A stretch of DNA of 64,000 nucleotides from Kyrpidia spormannii (GTDB taxonomy: Bacteria; Bacillota; Bacilli; Kyrpidiales; Kyrpidiaceae), in NCBI RefSeq assembly GCF_002804065.1, contig NZ_CP024955.1, positions 2,046,001 through 2,110,000 on the forward strand. The letters run 5' to 3'. Below the pieces are notes generated by a model, which was given only the letters and a program-made list of their open reading frames with translations, was not told the DNA's origin and did not search any database. This document shows, piece after piece, positions 44,883-53,197 of this stretch. The position numbers were made by a program, and so were the translations under genes. The first letter of the stretch is position 1; the number at the start of each line of letters is the position of its first letter.

Positions 44883-47030
44883 TTAATGACTCACAGGTGG
44901 TTTCAAGTGAAAAATTCGATGGGTATCCAGTATCGCCTCGTAACCTGTCGGCACGACAAACGTGGTATTCGGCGATTCGATCACGGAAAATCCCTGAATT
45001 CGGTTCCCGGCTTTCAATTTCTCCATCTTGTACACATTGGCAGTTGTCCAAGCACCTTTGTAATATACGGGCCTCGTCTCGACATCGTCTGCCTCCGGCT
45101 GCTCCCTACTAACAGGTTCTTCAGGCAAACTCGGTTTTTCACTGGGGGCAACCCCAGTAATAATGGCCGTCGTAACCAGGTATCCCAGCTCCGGAGACCG
45201 GGCGGAACGAGAATACATTTTTGAATATGCTTCCTCAAACCGGTCGATAATCGTTTGCACCTGTTCTGAGCTTTCAATTCGTTCAAATGGGACTTGGATC
45301 TCAACGTCATTCAGTTGGCCCACATACTGGACCCGGACATGATGGCGAAATTCGATGTCCCGCTGGGCGATTCCACTTTTCGCAAATTCACCGATTACCC
45401 GTTCTTTCAGTTCGCTCCATGCTGTATTAATGGCGGAAGCAAATGCACCGAAATCGGCCTGAGCATGAGCGACGGCCACCTGCACCGTCTTATCCGCGCG
45501 GTATTCGAACTCGGCACACGCGCAACCGTAAGCCGAAAACCCGGCCGCCCAAGACGGGACGAGAATATCTTGAAAGTTTAATCCGGCCGTATAACCGGCC
45601 ACATGCACAGGACCGCCTCCACCATAGGAAAGTAGCCGATAATTCTCTGGCGCGTAGCCTTTCCCAAGAACCCGGGAGATCACTTCATTACGCAGATGAT
45701 CCTGAAAGAGGGAAACAATGCCTTCTGCCGCCGCATATACGTCCAAGCCAAGCGGAGCCGCGATTTGCTCTTGTATCGCCTCGTAAGCGCGTTGCCGGTC
45801 GAGTTTCACATCGCCACCCAGAAAATTATCGGCATTCAGATAACCAAGAACCACGTTGCAATCATTAATCGTCACCGTGGTTACGCCGCTGTCCGGATTC
45901 GAGACGCCAATGCGATAGCCGGCACTGTCGGGCCCGATCTCGATCCGTTTTGAACTCGGTGTGAGCCGTACAAAGGAACCGGTTCCCGCTCCCACGGAGT
46001 CGATTTCAACCAGTGGCAGCTTGAGAACAAATCGCGCCATATTGGGTTGCGTCCGAATCGCAAATTGACCTCCTGTGATGAGGGCTAAGTCAAAACTTGT
46101 GCCGCCGATATCCGAACACACGACGTTATCAAAGCCGAGTTGCTTAGATAAATACTGAGCTCCGACTACGCCGCCGATGGGACCCGACACCAAGGTCCGA
46201 GCCAGTTCTTTGGCCTCTGTAGAAATGGTGCCCCCGTGAGAGGCCATCACCCGAAGTTCAAACTTCGATCCAAGATCGCGTAGTTTCTGGGTAATTCGCT
46301 GAAACTGGCCTCGAGAGGGTTCCGCGGCGTAGGCTTCGACCAAGACCGTATTAAGTCTGGCAAAGTCTTGGGAAACGGGATAGAGTTCCGAAGACAGGAA
46401 CAACGGCACATGGACGCCGAACTCTTCCATCACCTTTTGCGCAATCGCCTTGGCTTTTTCTTCATGCGCGGGATTGGCATAAGAGTGTAGGAAATTTATA
46501 CATATACCTTGCACATTCTTTTGTAGAAGTTCCCGGATGGCTTGTTGAACTTCGTTCTCGTACAGGGGAATCTGCTCCGCACCAAAGATGTCGATCCGAC
46601 CACGAATGCCATAAATCCGATCCCGAGGGACCAAGGGGGTATTATGGACGTGGGTCACAAGGTGCAGACGGTCCGAATAGGAATACCCCAGATAGGTCTG
46701 GATGCCGCGTTCGATGCGGAGATAATCTTCAAAACCCGCCGTAACAAGGAGACCCAATTTCAGTCCTTTACGCTCCAACAGGCGGTTCAGCATGGCCGTC
46801 CCGGAATAGATGCCCGAGACGAGGTGTGGAACCCCTTCTTCCAGGGGTACATTCCAATAATGGAGGGCATCTCTCAACGAATTGACAAATCCGACAGATT
46901 CGTCCTCAGGCGTCGACTGTGCCTTGCCGACCACAAATTCCCCCTTTTCATTGACCAATATGGTATCGGTCATGGTTCCGCCGGCATCGATGGCGAGAAT
47001 TCTGGGTTTGGGCCCTGCTGCAACGGCCAT
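44883..47030 (-). CDS. acxA: Acetone carboxylase beta subunit, cluster B
   Basis: The intact 715-residue hydantoinase A/AcxA-type subunit has the ATP-site motifs AIDAGGTMTDT near the N-terminus and SDIGGTSFDLA near residue 300. AEPSRGQFQRI and SGPIGGVVGAQYL lie between them. It is the first gene of the cluster B operon (beta, alpha, gamma, acetoacetyl-CoA synthetase, activator), starting about 90 bases after a sigma-54 promoter. GGAGGAAGG precedes the ATG. Hydantoinase or oxoprolinase is the alternative family reading, but the gamma subunit and synthetase downstream argue for acetone or a similar ketone. Confidence 0.94.
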   Translation of the reverse strand: MAVAAGPKPRILAIDAGGTMTDTILVNEKGEFVVGKAQSTPEDESVGFVNSLRDALHYWNVPLEEGVPHLVSGIYSGTAMLNRLLERKGLKLGLLVTAGFEDYLRIERGIQTYLGYSYSDRLHLVTHVHNTPLVPRDRIYGIRGRIDIFGAEQIPLYENEVQQAIRELLQKNVQGICINFLHSYANPAHEEKAKAIAQKVMEEFGVHVPLFLSSELYPVSQDFARLNTVLVEAYAAEPSRGQFQRITQKLRDLGSKFELRVMASHGGTISTEAKELARTLVSGPIGGVVGAQYLSKQLGFDNVVCSDIGGTSFDLALITGGQFAIRTQPNMARFVLKLPLVEIDSVGAGTGSFVRLTPSSKRIEIGPDSAGYRIGVSNPDSGVTTVTINDCNVVLGYLNADNFLGGDVKLDRQRAYEAIQEQIAAPLGLDVYAAAEGIVSLFQDHLRNEVISRVLGKGYAPENYRLLSYGGGGPVHVAGYTAGLNFQDILVPSWAAGFSAYGCACAEFEYRADKTVQVAVAHAQADFGAFASAINTAWSELKERVIGEFAKSGIAQRDIEFRHHVRVQYVGQLNDVEIQVPFERIESSEQVQTIIDRFEEAYSKMYSRSARSPELGYLVTTAIITGVAPSEKPSLPEEPVSREQPEADDVETRPVYYKGAWTTANVYKMEKLKAGNRIQGFSVIESPNTTFVVPTGYEAILDTHRIFHLKPPVSH

Positions 47031-47119
47031 ACATTCCTTCCTCCAATCACGATTTTCTGTTTAAAGAAGGCGAACAATCTCCTGAATCTCTTTCGCCCTC
47101 TTCTGTTCAGATTGGAGAG

Positions 47120-47135
47120 AGCAATTCTCGTGCCA
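47120..47135 (-). promoter_or_regulatory. Sigma-54 promoter of carboxylase cluster B
   Basis: On the minus strand the site reads TGGCACGAGAATTGCT, with the -24 GG and -12 GC at the right spacing. It differs from the cluster A site at only three of sixteen positions. It lies 90 bases before the beta-subunit start. Confidence 0.9.
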
Positions 47136-47211
47136 ACAAGAGGCCCATTGGAGAAATCGCTGGATTCCCCGACATATTTGTTCTTCTCGATACATTGCAT
47201 GTAACATTATC

Positions 47212-47257
47212 ATGTAACAGGAGTGTCACAGATACCACTGTGACACTCCTGTTACAT
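47212..47257. promoter_or_regulatory. Large perfect inverted repeat, candidate activator site
   Basis: Two 20-base arms (47212-47231 and 47238-47257) are exact inverse copies around a 6-base centre; the core half-site is AGTGTCACAG. The repeat starts right at the stop codon of the activator gene and lies 77 bases upstream of the cluster B sigma-54 promoter. There is no T-run. Position suggests an upstream activating sequence; it could also stabilise or end the activator mRNA. Confidence 0.7.
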
Positions 47258-49231
47258 CTACGTCGACAAATTGTACTGTTTTGCCTTCCTGTAAACCGTC
47301 ATCCGAGAAACCCCCAGCAACCGAGCAGCCCGGCTCACATTGCCGTCCGTCATTTTTAACGCGTGCTCAAGAACTTCCCGGTTTACAACCTTGCGATAAT
47401 TGAATCGGGAAACGGGTGCGCTCTCATTGTTATCCTTTGTCAATCCAGTGGTGGTTCCATCGGCGGAATGCACAAGCTCAGGAGGTAGATCCTCAAGTCG
47501 AATCCGATGATCCTCCGCATTGAATACGGCCTGCGCGACAACGTTTTTTAATTGCCTGACGTTCCCCGGCCAACTGTGTCGCATGAGACAGTCCATGGCG
47601 GCGTCTTCGACAACCCATGGTATCCCCGTGTCGTCACATTTTAACAGGAAGTGACGCACGAGAAGAGGGATATCTTCTTTACGCTCTCGCAAAGGGGGAA
47701 TGCGAAAACGCAACACATTGAGCCTGTAATATAAATCCGCCCGAAATCGCCCCCGCTGAATCTCTTCCTCTAGATCTCGGTTCGTTGCAGCGATAATCCG
47801 CACATCGATAGGTCGAGGTTCAGTGCCTCCAACAGGCACCACGGCCCGTTCCTCCAGCACCCGGAGAAGATAGACCTGGGCCTCTAACGGCAACTCGCCG
47901 ATTTCGTCCAGAAAAATCGTTCCACCGTCCGCCGCGACGAATTTGCCGGGTCTCCCCTTGGCTGTCGCTCCAGTAAAGGCGCCCGGCTCGTAACCGAACA
48001 ACTCACTGGCAAGAAGGTCTCGAGGAATCGCGCCACAATTCACAGCCACAAACGGTTCGCGACCTCGTGGGCCGGATTCATGAATGGAACGGGCGAAAAT
48101 CTCTTTACCTACGCCCGTCTCCCCGACCAACAGTACGTTCATATCGGATCTGGCGGCCTTTCCCGCCTTTTCGATCAGGCGAATCATTTCATTATTTTGG
48201 GTAATTATAGTTGATATATGAAACGACGCGCTCGGCGACCGAGTCGAATTATTCGATACTTTTATGGGATAAAACACGATCAGACCACCGAGAAGCCGGT
48301 TAGCAACATGATAGGGATAAAGGGTCGCCACCCATGTTCCGGGTTTCAGCGAACGAAACGTCACGGGTGTAGGAGTATTCCAGTGCAGCGAATCGAGACT
48401 GGACGCATTGTCTTCTGTAAATAAATCTTGAATCGTACACCCAGCGCGAAGTCCGAGGACAGTTCTTGCCCGTTCATTTAGCCGAACCACCCTCAACTTT
48501 GTGTCAAATATGGCTAATGGCTGGTCCAATGCGTCAGATATCGCACGCCAGGTGGGGACGTCTCGAGTCATAAACGCACTGCTCAGATCCTGACGAATCC
48601 TGTCCACTTGATGGACAACCGCAGGCAAACTGTGAGCCTGCACACGGTCCATGGTACCGGATATATCTAGCACACCTAACAACTCGTCCGTTACAGGATC
48701 AAAAATCGGGGCTGCAGAACACACCCATGTATGCCATCCTTGACAAAAATGCTCGGCACCAAACACTTGAACCGGTTTTCTCTCAGCCACCGCAGTACCC
48801 ACGGCATTCGTTCCCGCTCCCGATTCTGACCAGTCAGCACCTGGGTAAAAATGAAGCTTCTCCACCATGGACCAGCCCCTGGCTGTGGCTTTCCCTTCAA
48901 GAATAACGCCATTTGAATCCGACAACATGACCAATATGTCCTCGGCAGCCAATTGCTCATACAACTGATCCATATACGGTTCCACCAGACGCAAAAGCTC
49001 CAATTTTTCTTCCTTTTTTTGTTTCAGCGTGGCTTCAGTGAACACAACAGGAGCTTGCTGACGGAGTGGATCCACCCGTTTCGATAAACACCTTTTCCAG
49101 GATGAATTAATTTCCTGGCGAATCGTACTGACTTCTTCATGATTACACATCTTCTCCCATTGGTGATACAAGTCGTGCTTTCGAGACGTAAACTGGTGGA
49201 TAGAAGAGATGGCAAAACTGTACTGCTGCAT
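47258..49231 (-). CDS. Sigma-54-dependent activator (AcoR/AcxR-like), second copy
   Basis: A 657-residue enhancer-binding protein with the same plan as its paralogue at 37959: GAF-like sensor (WSESGAGTNAVGTAV), PAS-like segment, AAA+ domain (Walker A GETGVGKE, loop GAFTGATAKG, Walker B GTIFLDEIGELP) and Fis-type helix-turn-helix (GNVSRAARLLGVSRMTVYRKA). It lies directly upstream of cluster B in the same direction and is the natural activator of its sigma-54 promoter. The ATG follows AGGAGGAGGGG. A possible TATAAT box lies at 49304-49309 but without a good -35. Confidence 0.92.
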   Translation of the reverse strand: MQQYSFAISSIHQFTSRKHDLYHQWEKMCNHEEVSTIRQEINSSWKRCLSKRVDPLRQQAPVVFTEATLKQKKEEKLELLRLVEPYMDQLYEQLAAEDILVMLSDSNGVILEGKATARGWSMVEKLHFYPGADWSESGAGTNAVGTAVAERKPVQVFGAEHFCQGWHTWVCSAAPIFDPVTDELLGVLDISGTMDRVQAHSLPAVVHQVDRIRQDLSSAFMTRDVPTWRAISDALDQPLAIFDTKLRVVRLNERARTVLGLRAGCTIQDLFTEDNASSLDSLHWNTPTPVTFRSLKPGTWVATLYPYHVANRLLGGLIVFYPIKVSNNSTRSPSASFHISTIITQNNEMIRLIEKAGKAARSDMNVLLVGETGVGKEIFARSIHESGPRGREPFVAVNCGAIPRDLLASELFGYEPGAFTGATAKGRPGKFVAADGGTIFLDEIGELPLEAQVYLLRVLEERAVVPVGGTEPRPIDVRIIAATNRDLEEEIQRGRFRADLYYRLNVLRFRIPPLRERKEDIPLLVRHFLLKCDDTGIPWVVEDAAMDCLMRHSWPGNVRQLKNVVAQAVFNAEDHRIRLEDLPPELVHSADGTTTGLTKDNNESAPVSRFNYRKVVNREVLEHALKMTDGNVSRAARLLGVSRMTVYRKAKQYNLST

Positions 49232-49510
49232 GTTGCCCCTCCTCCTGGTGAACGGGTACTCCTACAGCGAGTCCTTTACAACCAAACCCGTTATTCACTA
49301 ACATTATAGACGATAAGTAAACCAGGGAATATAATCATTCTACTCCCAATAATACGCACATGTTAAGTATACTTCGCATTGAGCCTTTTTCGATGTCCCT
49401 TTTTCCCTTTTTCCCTTTTCCCCAGGTTGGGTTGTTCAGGCCATGCTGAACCACGGTCAGGTTCTTGGTTACCTGGCCCAGGAGCTCCGCCTTCTACGAT
49501 CGCGTTCCGT

Positions 49511-49732
49511 TTAGGACACGCTGCGAACCAAGCTCCTCATGCGTTCTTGCCGCTTCTCCCGCACCCTTCCCAATGCCATCGCCAGGCCCAAATTGGCCGA
49601 TTTGCTCTTGATTTTTACCAGTCGCGCCAGTTCCCGGTGGGCGGAATCCCGTTCCCGGCCGGCCGCAGCCTTCGTGGACCGACCCCGAACACCGCATTGC
49701 CCGAGCATTTCGTCGAAACGGTCCCAGTCCAC
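49511..49732 (-). CDS. Small basic protein of unknown function
   Basis: This 73-residue ORF starts with GTG, 3 bases after the stop of the preceding acidic ORF, and its GAGGA ribosome site lies across that stop codon. The product is strongly basic in its second half (LVKIKSKSANLGLAM, REKRQERMRSLVRS). I recognise no family. Pairing of a small acidic and a small basic protein resembles a toxin-antitoxin layout, but no toxin fold is identifiable. The 279 bases between this pair and the activator gene (49232-49510) show nothing else supportable. Confidence 0.4.
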   Translation of the reverse strand: MDWDRFDEMLGQCGVRGRSTKAAAGRERDSAHRELARLVKIKSKSANLGLAMALGRVREKRQERMRSLVRSVS

Positions 49733-49735
49733 GGC

Positions 49736-50041
49736 TCATTCCTCGTCGTCCACCCCAATCCTGTCCATTTCGGCCTTGATCTCATCGAAGCCGAAATTAT
49801 CTCCAATCACGCGATCCAACGGAATATCCGCTGCATCGTCCTTGCGCTCTGCGGCCAGCCGGACCATTTCCTCGTCCATCACCTGCTCGACGACCTCTTT
49901 ATACCGAAGCAGTTCCTCGAAGTATTCCGGATCCATAATGACCTCCTTGTCCACAGACTCGATCGGAATAATCTTCACGTCCGGCCCCGCGCCCTCGCTG
50001 AAGATCTGGTTTTGGAGCCTTTGCGAAACCATCATGTGCAC
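49736..50041 (-). CDS. Small acidic protein, antitoxin-like C-terminus
   Basis: The 101-residue product is acidic. The segment VIMDPEYFEELLRYKEVVEQV, followed by IPLDRVI, faintly recalls the C-terminal half of Phd/YefM-type antitoxins (weak similarity by eye). No DNA-binding N-terminus is obvious. It is closely followed by the basic 73-residue ORF. The ATG near 50041 lacks a strong ribosome site, and an internal ATG six bases on is possible. Confidence 0.45.
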   Translation of the reverse strand: MHMMVSQRLQNQIFSEGAGPDVKIIPIESVDKEVIMDPEYFEELLRYKEVVEQVMDEEMVRLAAERKDDAADIPLDRVIGDNFGFDEIKAEMDRIGVDDEE

Positions 50042-50100
50042 GGTCTTCTAACCATGGCCACTCCCATTGTAGTTTTGCCCTAATACCAAGGATAGCTGCC

Positions 50101-51957
50101 TCAATAGCCTATCAGATGAACAGGCACCCAGCCCCGCACGCTGTTGATGAACCATATCCGTTGCGCCCGCACCAGATCATCCAGAGTTAGACACTCTTCG
50201 ACAATCTCTCCCTGGTCCAGCAGCTCCGCCCGAAAGGTGCCCGGCAACAAACCGCTGGACACGGGCGGTGTGCATTTCCGACCGTCAACCTCCAAAACCA
50301 CGTTGCCGTTGGTAAATTCCGTGATCTCCCTTTTCTCATTCCACAATAAGACATCGAGCACGTCGGGAAACGGTTCCCGGTGTTCTTCATAGAACGACCT
50401 GTGGGTCGTCTTGTGGAACAAAAAAGAATTCCCGCTGGAAACTGGTTTCTTAGCGACGGCCACCGGCAGGGGGGCGGCGATGGAGCCGTTCCCCTCCCTT
50501 CCGACTCCACCCCCACGAACCTTCCCCGGGCCGGCCGGCCGCACGGCAAACGTGGCCGGCCCCGCCGACAAAGCGGAGAGAGGAGTGCTCTCCACATGAA
50601 TGGCGCCGTTCTGCCCCGATAACAGCCGCACCCGGCGAGTCTCGCCCGGGTGAAGCCGTGCATGGTGTTCCAGCGCCCGGACAATTTCACTTCGATCCAC
50701 GAGCATGTCGAAATAGTCGGCTGACCGGAAGAGGCGGTCCAGATGCCGCTCCAACAGCACATACCTCCCGTTTTCCAGCCGCATCGTTTCCAACAACGCA
50801 AAATCTGCGGGCGGTTTAACGAGAAAAGCCGCTTTGGCCAAGGCCTCCTCGTATTCCTCTCTGCTGCCTGAATCCCATGTCACCCCGCCCCCGGCTCCGT
50901 AAACGGCCGTCCTGTTGTGTCCGTCGATGATCAGGGTCCGAATCGCCACATTAAAAACCGCCTCTCCTTGCGGATTCACAAAGCCGACGGTCCCGCAATA
51001 AGCCTCCCTCGGCTCCTCTTCCAGATCGGCGATGATCCGCATTGCACTCACCTTCGGAGTCCCTGTGACCGAACCGGAAGGAAACAGGGAAGCAAAAATC
51101 TCCGGAAGCCCAACACCGTCCCGCAAATCAGCGGTAATCGTCGAGGTCATCTGGAAGACGGTCCGATACCGTTCGATCTCGAAGAGACGGGACACCCGCA
51201 CCGAACCGGTCCTGGCGATCCGTGCCAGGTCATTGCGCAACAGGTCAACAATCATCACATTTTCGGCCCGGTTCTTCTCCGAACCCGCCAGCCAGTCATG
51301 TTGACGTTCGTCCTCCTCCGGCCAACGTCCTCTCTTCGCCGTCCCCTTCATCGGCCGGGTGACGATTCGTCGATCTACAACCCGAAAGAACAGCTCCGGC
51401 GACATCGACAGGACGCGAAACCGCCCTAAGCATAGGCAGGCCGCGTAGGGCACTGGGTGTTTTTTCAGCAGTGTTTCGTACAGCATCCTCTCGTCACCTT
51501 CAAAAAACGCCCGCAGCCGCATCGTGAAATTGATCTGATATGTATCCCCTTCGGCGATCGCCCGACGGATGCGTCGGATCCGCTCGTCGTATGCCTCCCG
51601 AGCAAGAGAAAGTCTCCAGTTAGACAACTGAAAAGGTTCGCCCACGACACCCGACCGATCCGGTGCCGAAGGAGGTCTGTCGAACACCCCAAACCACACG
51701 AGGGGCAATTGATGTCCACCACGTACTTTCAGAGCCGGATCCAATCCGGAAGCCGCCTCGTAGGAAACCAATCCCGCAACCCAATGACCTTCCCGCACCG
51801 CCCGTTGCACTTTCCCGAGGGCCGGCAGGACCTCCTCGGGCCGGGCGGCCACAATCACCTCGGCCGGATCGGAAAAAAACAACCGCCGGCAACGGCCGCG
51901 GTCGTCGACAAAATCAAGCAACACATACGGTGATGACACATTTGGATTCATTTCCAA
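50101..51957 (-). CDS. pabB: Aminodeoxychorismate synthase component I fused to aminodeoxychorismate lyase
   Basis: About 618 residues with two enzymes of the folate precursor path. Residues 1-380 form a chorismate-binding PabB domain (GDTYQINFTMRLRA, RPMKGTAKRGR, PSGSVTGTPKVSAM, GAGGGVTWDS). Residues 390-618 form an aminotransferase class IV domain (LLETMRLENGRYVLLERHLDRL, FTNGNVVLEVDG) like PabC lyase. This makes 4-aminobenzoate from chorismate with a separate glutaminase. I chose the TTG at 51957, 7 bases after GGGGAGGG, over the ATG two codons later. It follows the phenol operon by 178 bases in the same direction with no evident functional link. Confidence 0.92.
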   Translation of the reverse strand: MEMNPNVSSPYVLLDFVDDRGRCRRLFFSDPAEVIVAARPEEVLPALGKVQRAVREGHWVAGLVSYEAASGLDPALKVRGGHQLPLVWFGVFDRPPSAPDRSGVVGEPFQLSNWRLSLAREAYDERIRRIRRAIAEGDTYQINFTMRLRAFFEGDERMLYETLLKKHPVPYAACLCLGRFRVLSMSPELFFRVVDRRIVTRPMKGTAKRGRWPEEDERQHDWLAGSEKNRAENVMIVDLLRNDLARIARTGSVRVSRLFEIERYRTVFQMTSTITADLRDGVGLPEIFASLFPSGSVTGTPKVSAMRIIADLEEEPREAYCGTVGFVNPQGEAVFNVAIRTLIIDGHNRTAVYGAGGGVTWDSGSREEYEEALAKAAFLVKPPADFALLETMRLENGRYVLLERHLDRLFRSADYFDMLVDRSEIVRALEHHARLHPGETRRVRLLSGQNGAIHVESTPLSALSAGPATFAVRPAGPGKVRGGGVGREGNGSIAAPLPVAVAKKPVSSGNSFLFHKTTHRSFYEEHREPFPDVLDVLLWNEKREITEFTNGNVVLEVDGRKCTPPVSSGLLPGTFRAELLDQGEIVEECLTLDDLVRAQRIWFINSVRGWVPVHLIGY

Positions 51958-52135
51958 TTTCTCGCCCTCCCCAGCCCCATTGTACCGGCAATGAAGGGTT
52001 CGCGTCCATCCATCAACAACGATAGTCTGCACTCCGCCGGATCGGACGGCTGGTTGGGAATGCCCCCGGATGGCTCAACAAAAAGCCGCAAAAAAGCCCT
52101 CCCGTCTGCCGGGGAGCTCGTCCGCGTCCACTGGG

Positions 52136-53167
52136 TCAAAACTCATCGTAGTAAATGTTCGAGCTCCGAAGGCCACCTTGGTAGAGGACCTTTAACGTCG
52201 TCTGAATCAACGCCGGCGGTCCGCACAGGTAAGCGTCCATCCCGTCAAATCGGCTAAAGTACCGGGCGAGGACATCGGCGATAAATCCCCGTTCTCCATT
52301 CCAGGGTTCATCAGGCCCTGGTTCGGAGAGCGCCGGGACAAAGTGAAACCCCGCCCGCTCCTCCTCCCATCGGCGCCACTGGTCCACCAGATAGAGATCC
52401 CGGGCCATTCGGGCGCCGTAGAAAAACCACACCTGCCGATCCACCGGCTCGCTGTACAATTCCTCCAACAAGCTTTTGATGGGCGCCATCCCGGATCCCC
52501 CGGCGACAAAAAGCAAGTCTTTGCTTCGATCCCGAAGCTGCATTTTGCCGTACGGTCCCGATCCCGTCACCCGATCCCCGGGACGCAGTGCGGTCATGTA
52601 CCCGGATCCGCGACCGCCCGGGACCCTTCGGACGTGGAATTCCAACCCTTCTCCAGGCCGGTGGGGTGCCGCCACCGAATAAGCTCGGGTATCCTCGATC
52701 TCCGGAATCTCAAACTCGAAAAACTGCCCGGCGGCATAGGGGATATCCACAGGATTTTCCAAGCGCAGGCGGAGGCGATGGATATCCTGGGTCATCGCCT
52801 CATTTTCCACCACAACAGCAGAAAAATCATACACAGTGAACAAACGTACACCGGGCTCTTCATCTTCTTCCTCGATCTCCACCACCAAATCGCTTTCCGG
52901 CAGGGTACTGCAAAGCAAAACATAGCCCTGATCCCGTTCGAATCCCATCAAGGCAAACTCCGAAACCCGGTCCATTGACGTGTAATCCCCTTCCAGGACC
53001 TTGGCCTTGCAAGCCGAACAATTCCCGTGCCGGCACCCATAGGGAATATTCAACCCGGCCCTAATGGCGGCGTCCAGGAGAGTTTGCCCTTCTTTGCACG
53101 AGACCTCCCGTCCGCTCGGCTCAAACCGCAATTGGTACGTCGACACGCTCTCCTTGGTTGGCGCCAT
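52136..53167 (-). CDS. Phenol hydroxylase reductase component (DmpP-like)
   Basis: This 343-residue electron-transfer subunit moves electrons from NADH to the diiron hydroxylase. The N-terminal plant-type ferredoxin domain has its four cysteines at C45, C50, C53 and C86 (YGCRHGNCSACK...LLCS). A FAD domain with RAYSVAAPHRPGEG follows, then an NAD domain with LLFVAGGSGMAPIKSLLEEL and YLCGPPALI. It is the last gene of the phenol operon, after the regulator. Because it carries its own 2Fe-2S centre, no Rieske ferredoxin is needed, which fits phenol hydroxylases rather than toluene 4-monooxygenase. Confidence 0.93.
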   Translation of the reverse strand: MAPTKESVSTYQLRFEPSGREVSCKEGQTLLDAAIRAGLNIPYGCRHGNCSACKAKVLEGDYTSMDRVSEFALMGFERDQGYVLLCSTLPESDLVVEIEEEDEEPGVRLFTVYDFSAVVVENEAMTQDIHRLRLRLENPVDIPYAAGQFFEFEIPEIEDTRAYSVAAPHRPGEGLEFHVRRVPGGRGSGYMTALRPGDRVTGSGPYGKMQLRDRSKDLLFVAGGSGMAPIKSLLEELYSEPVDRQVWFFYGARMARDLYLVDQWRRWEEERAGFHFVPALSEPGPDEPWNGERGFIADVLARYFSRFDGMDAYLCGPPALIQTTLKVLYQGGLRSSNIYYDEF

Positions 53168-53197
53168 GGATCATCCCTCCATCTTTCTCCGATGCGT

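Noticed and set aside
30019..47030. Reading the hydantoinase A/B-type genes as hydantoinase or 5-oxoprolinase
   Set aside because: The zinc-type gamma subunits, the manganese ligand spacing and the adjacent acetoacetyl-CoA synthetase all point to a ketone carboxylase.
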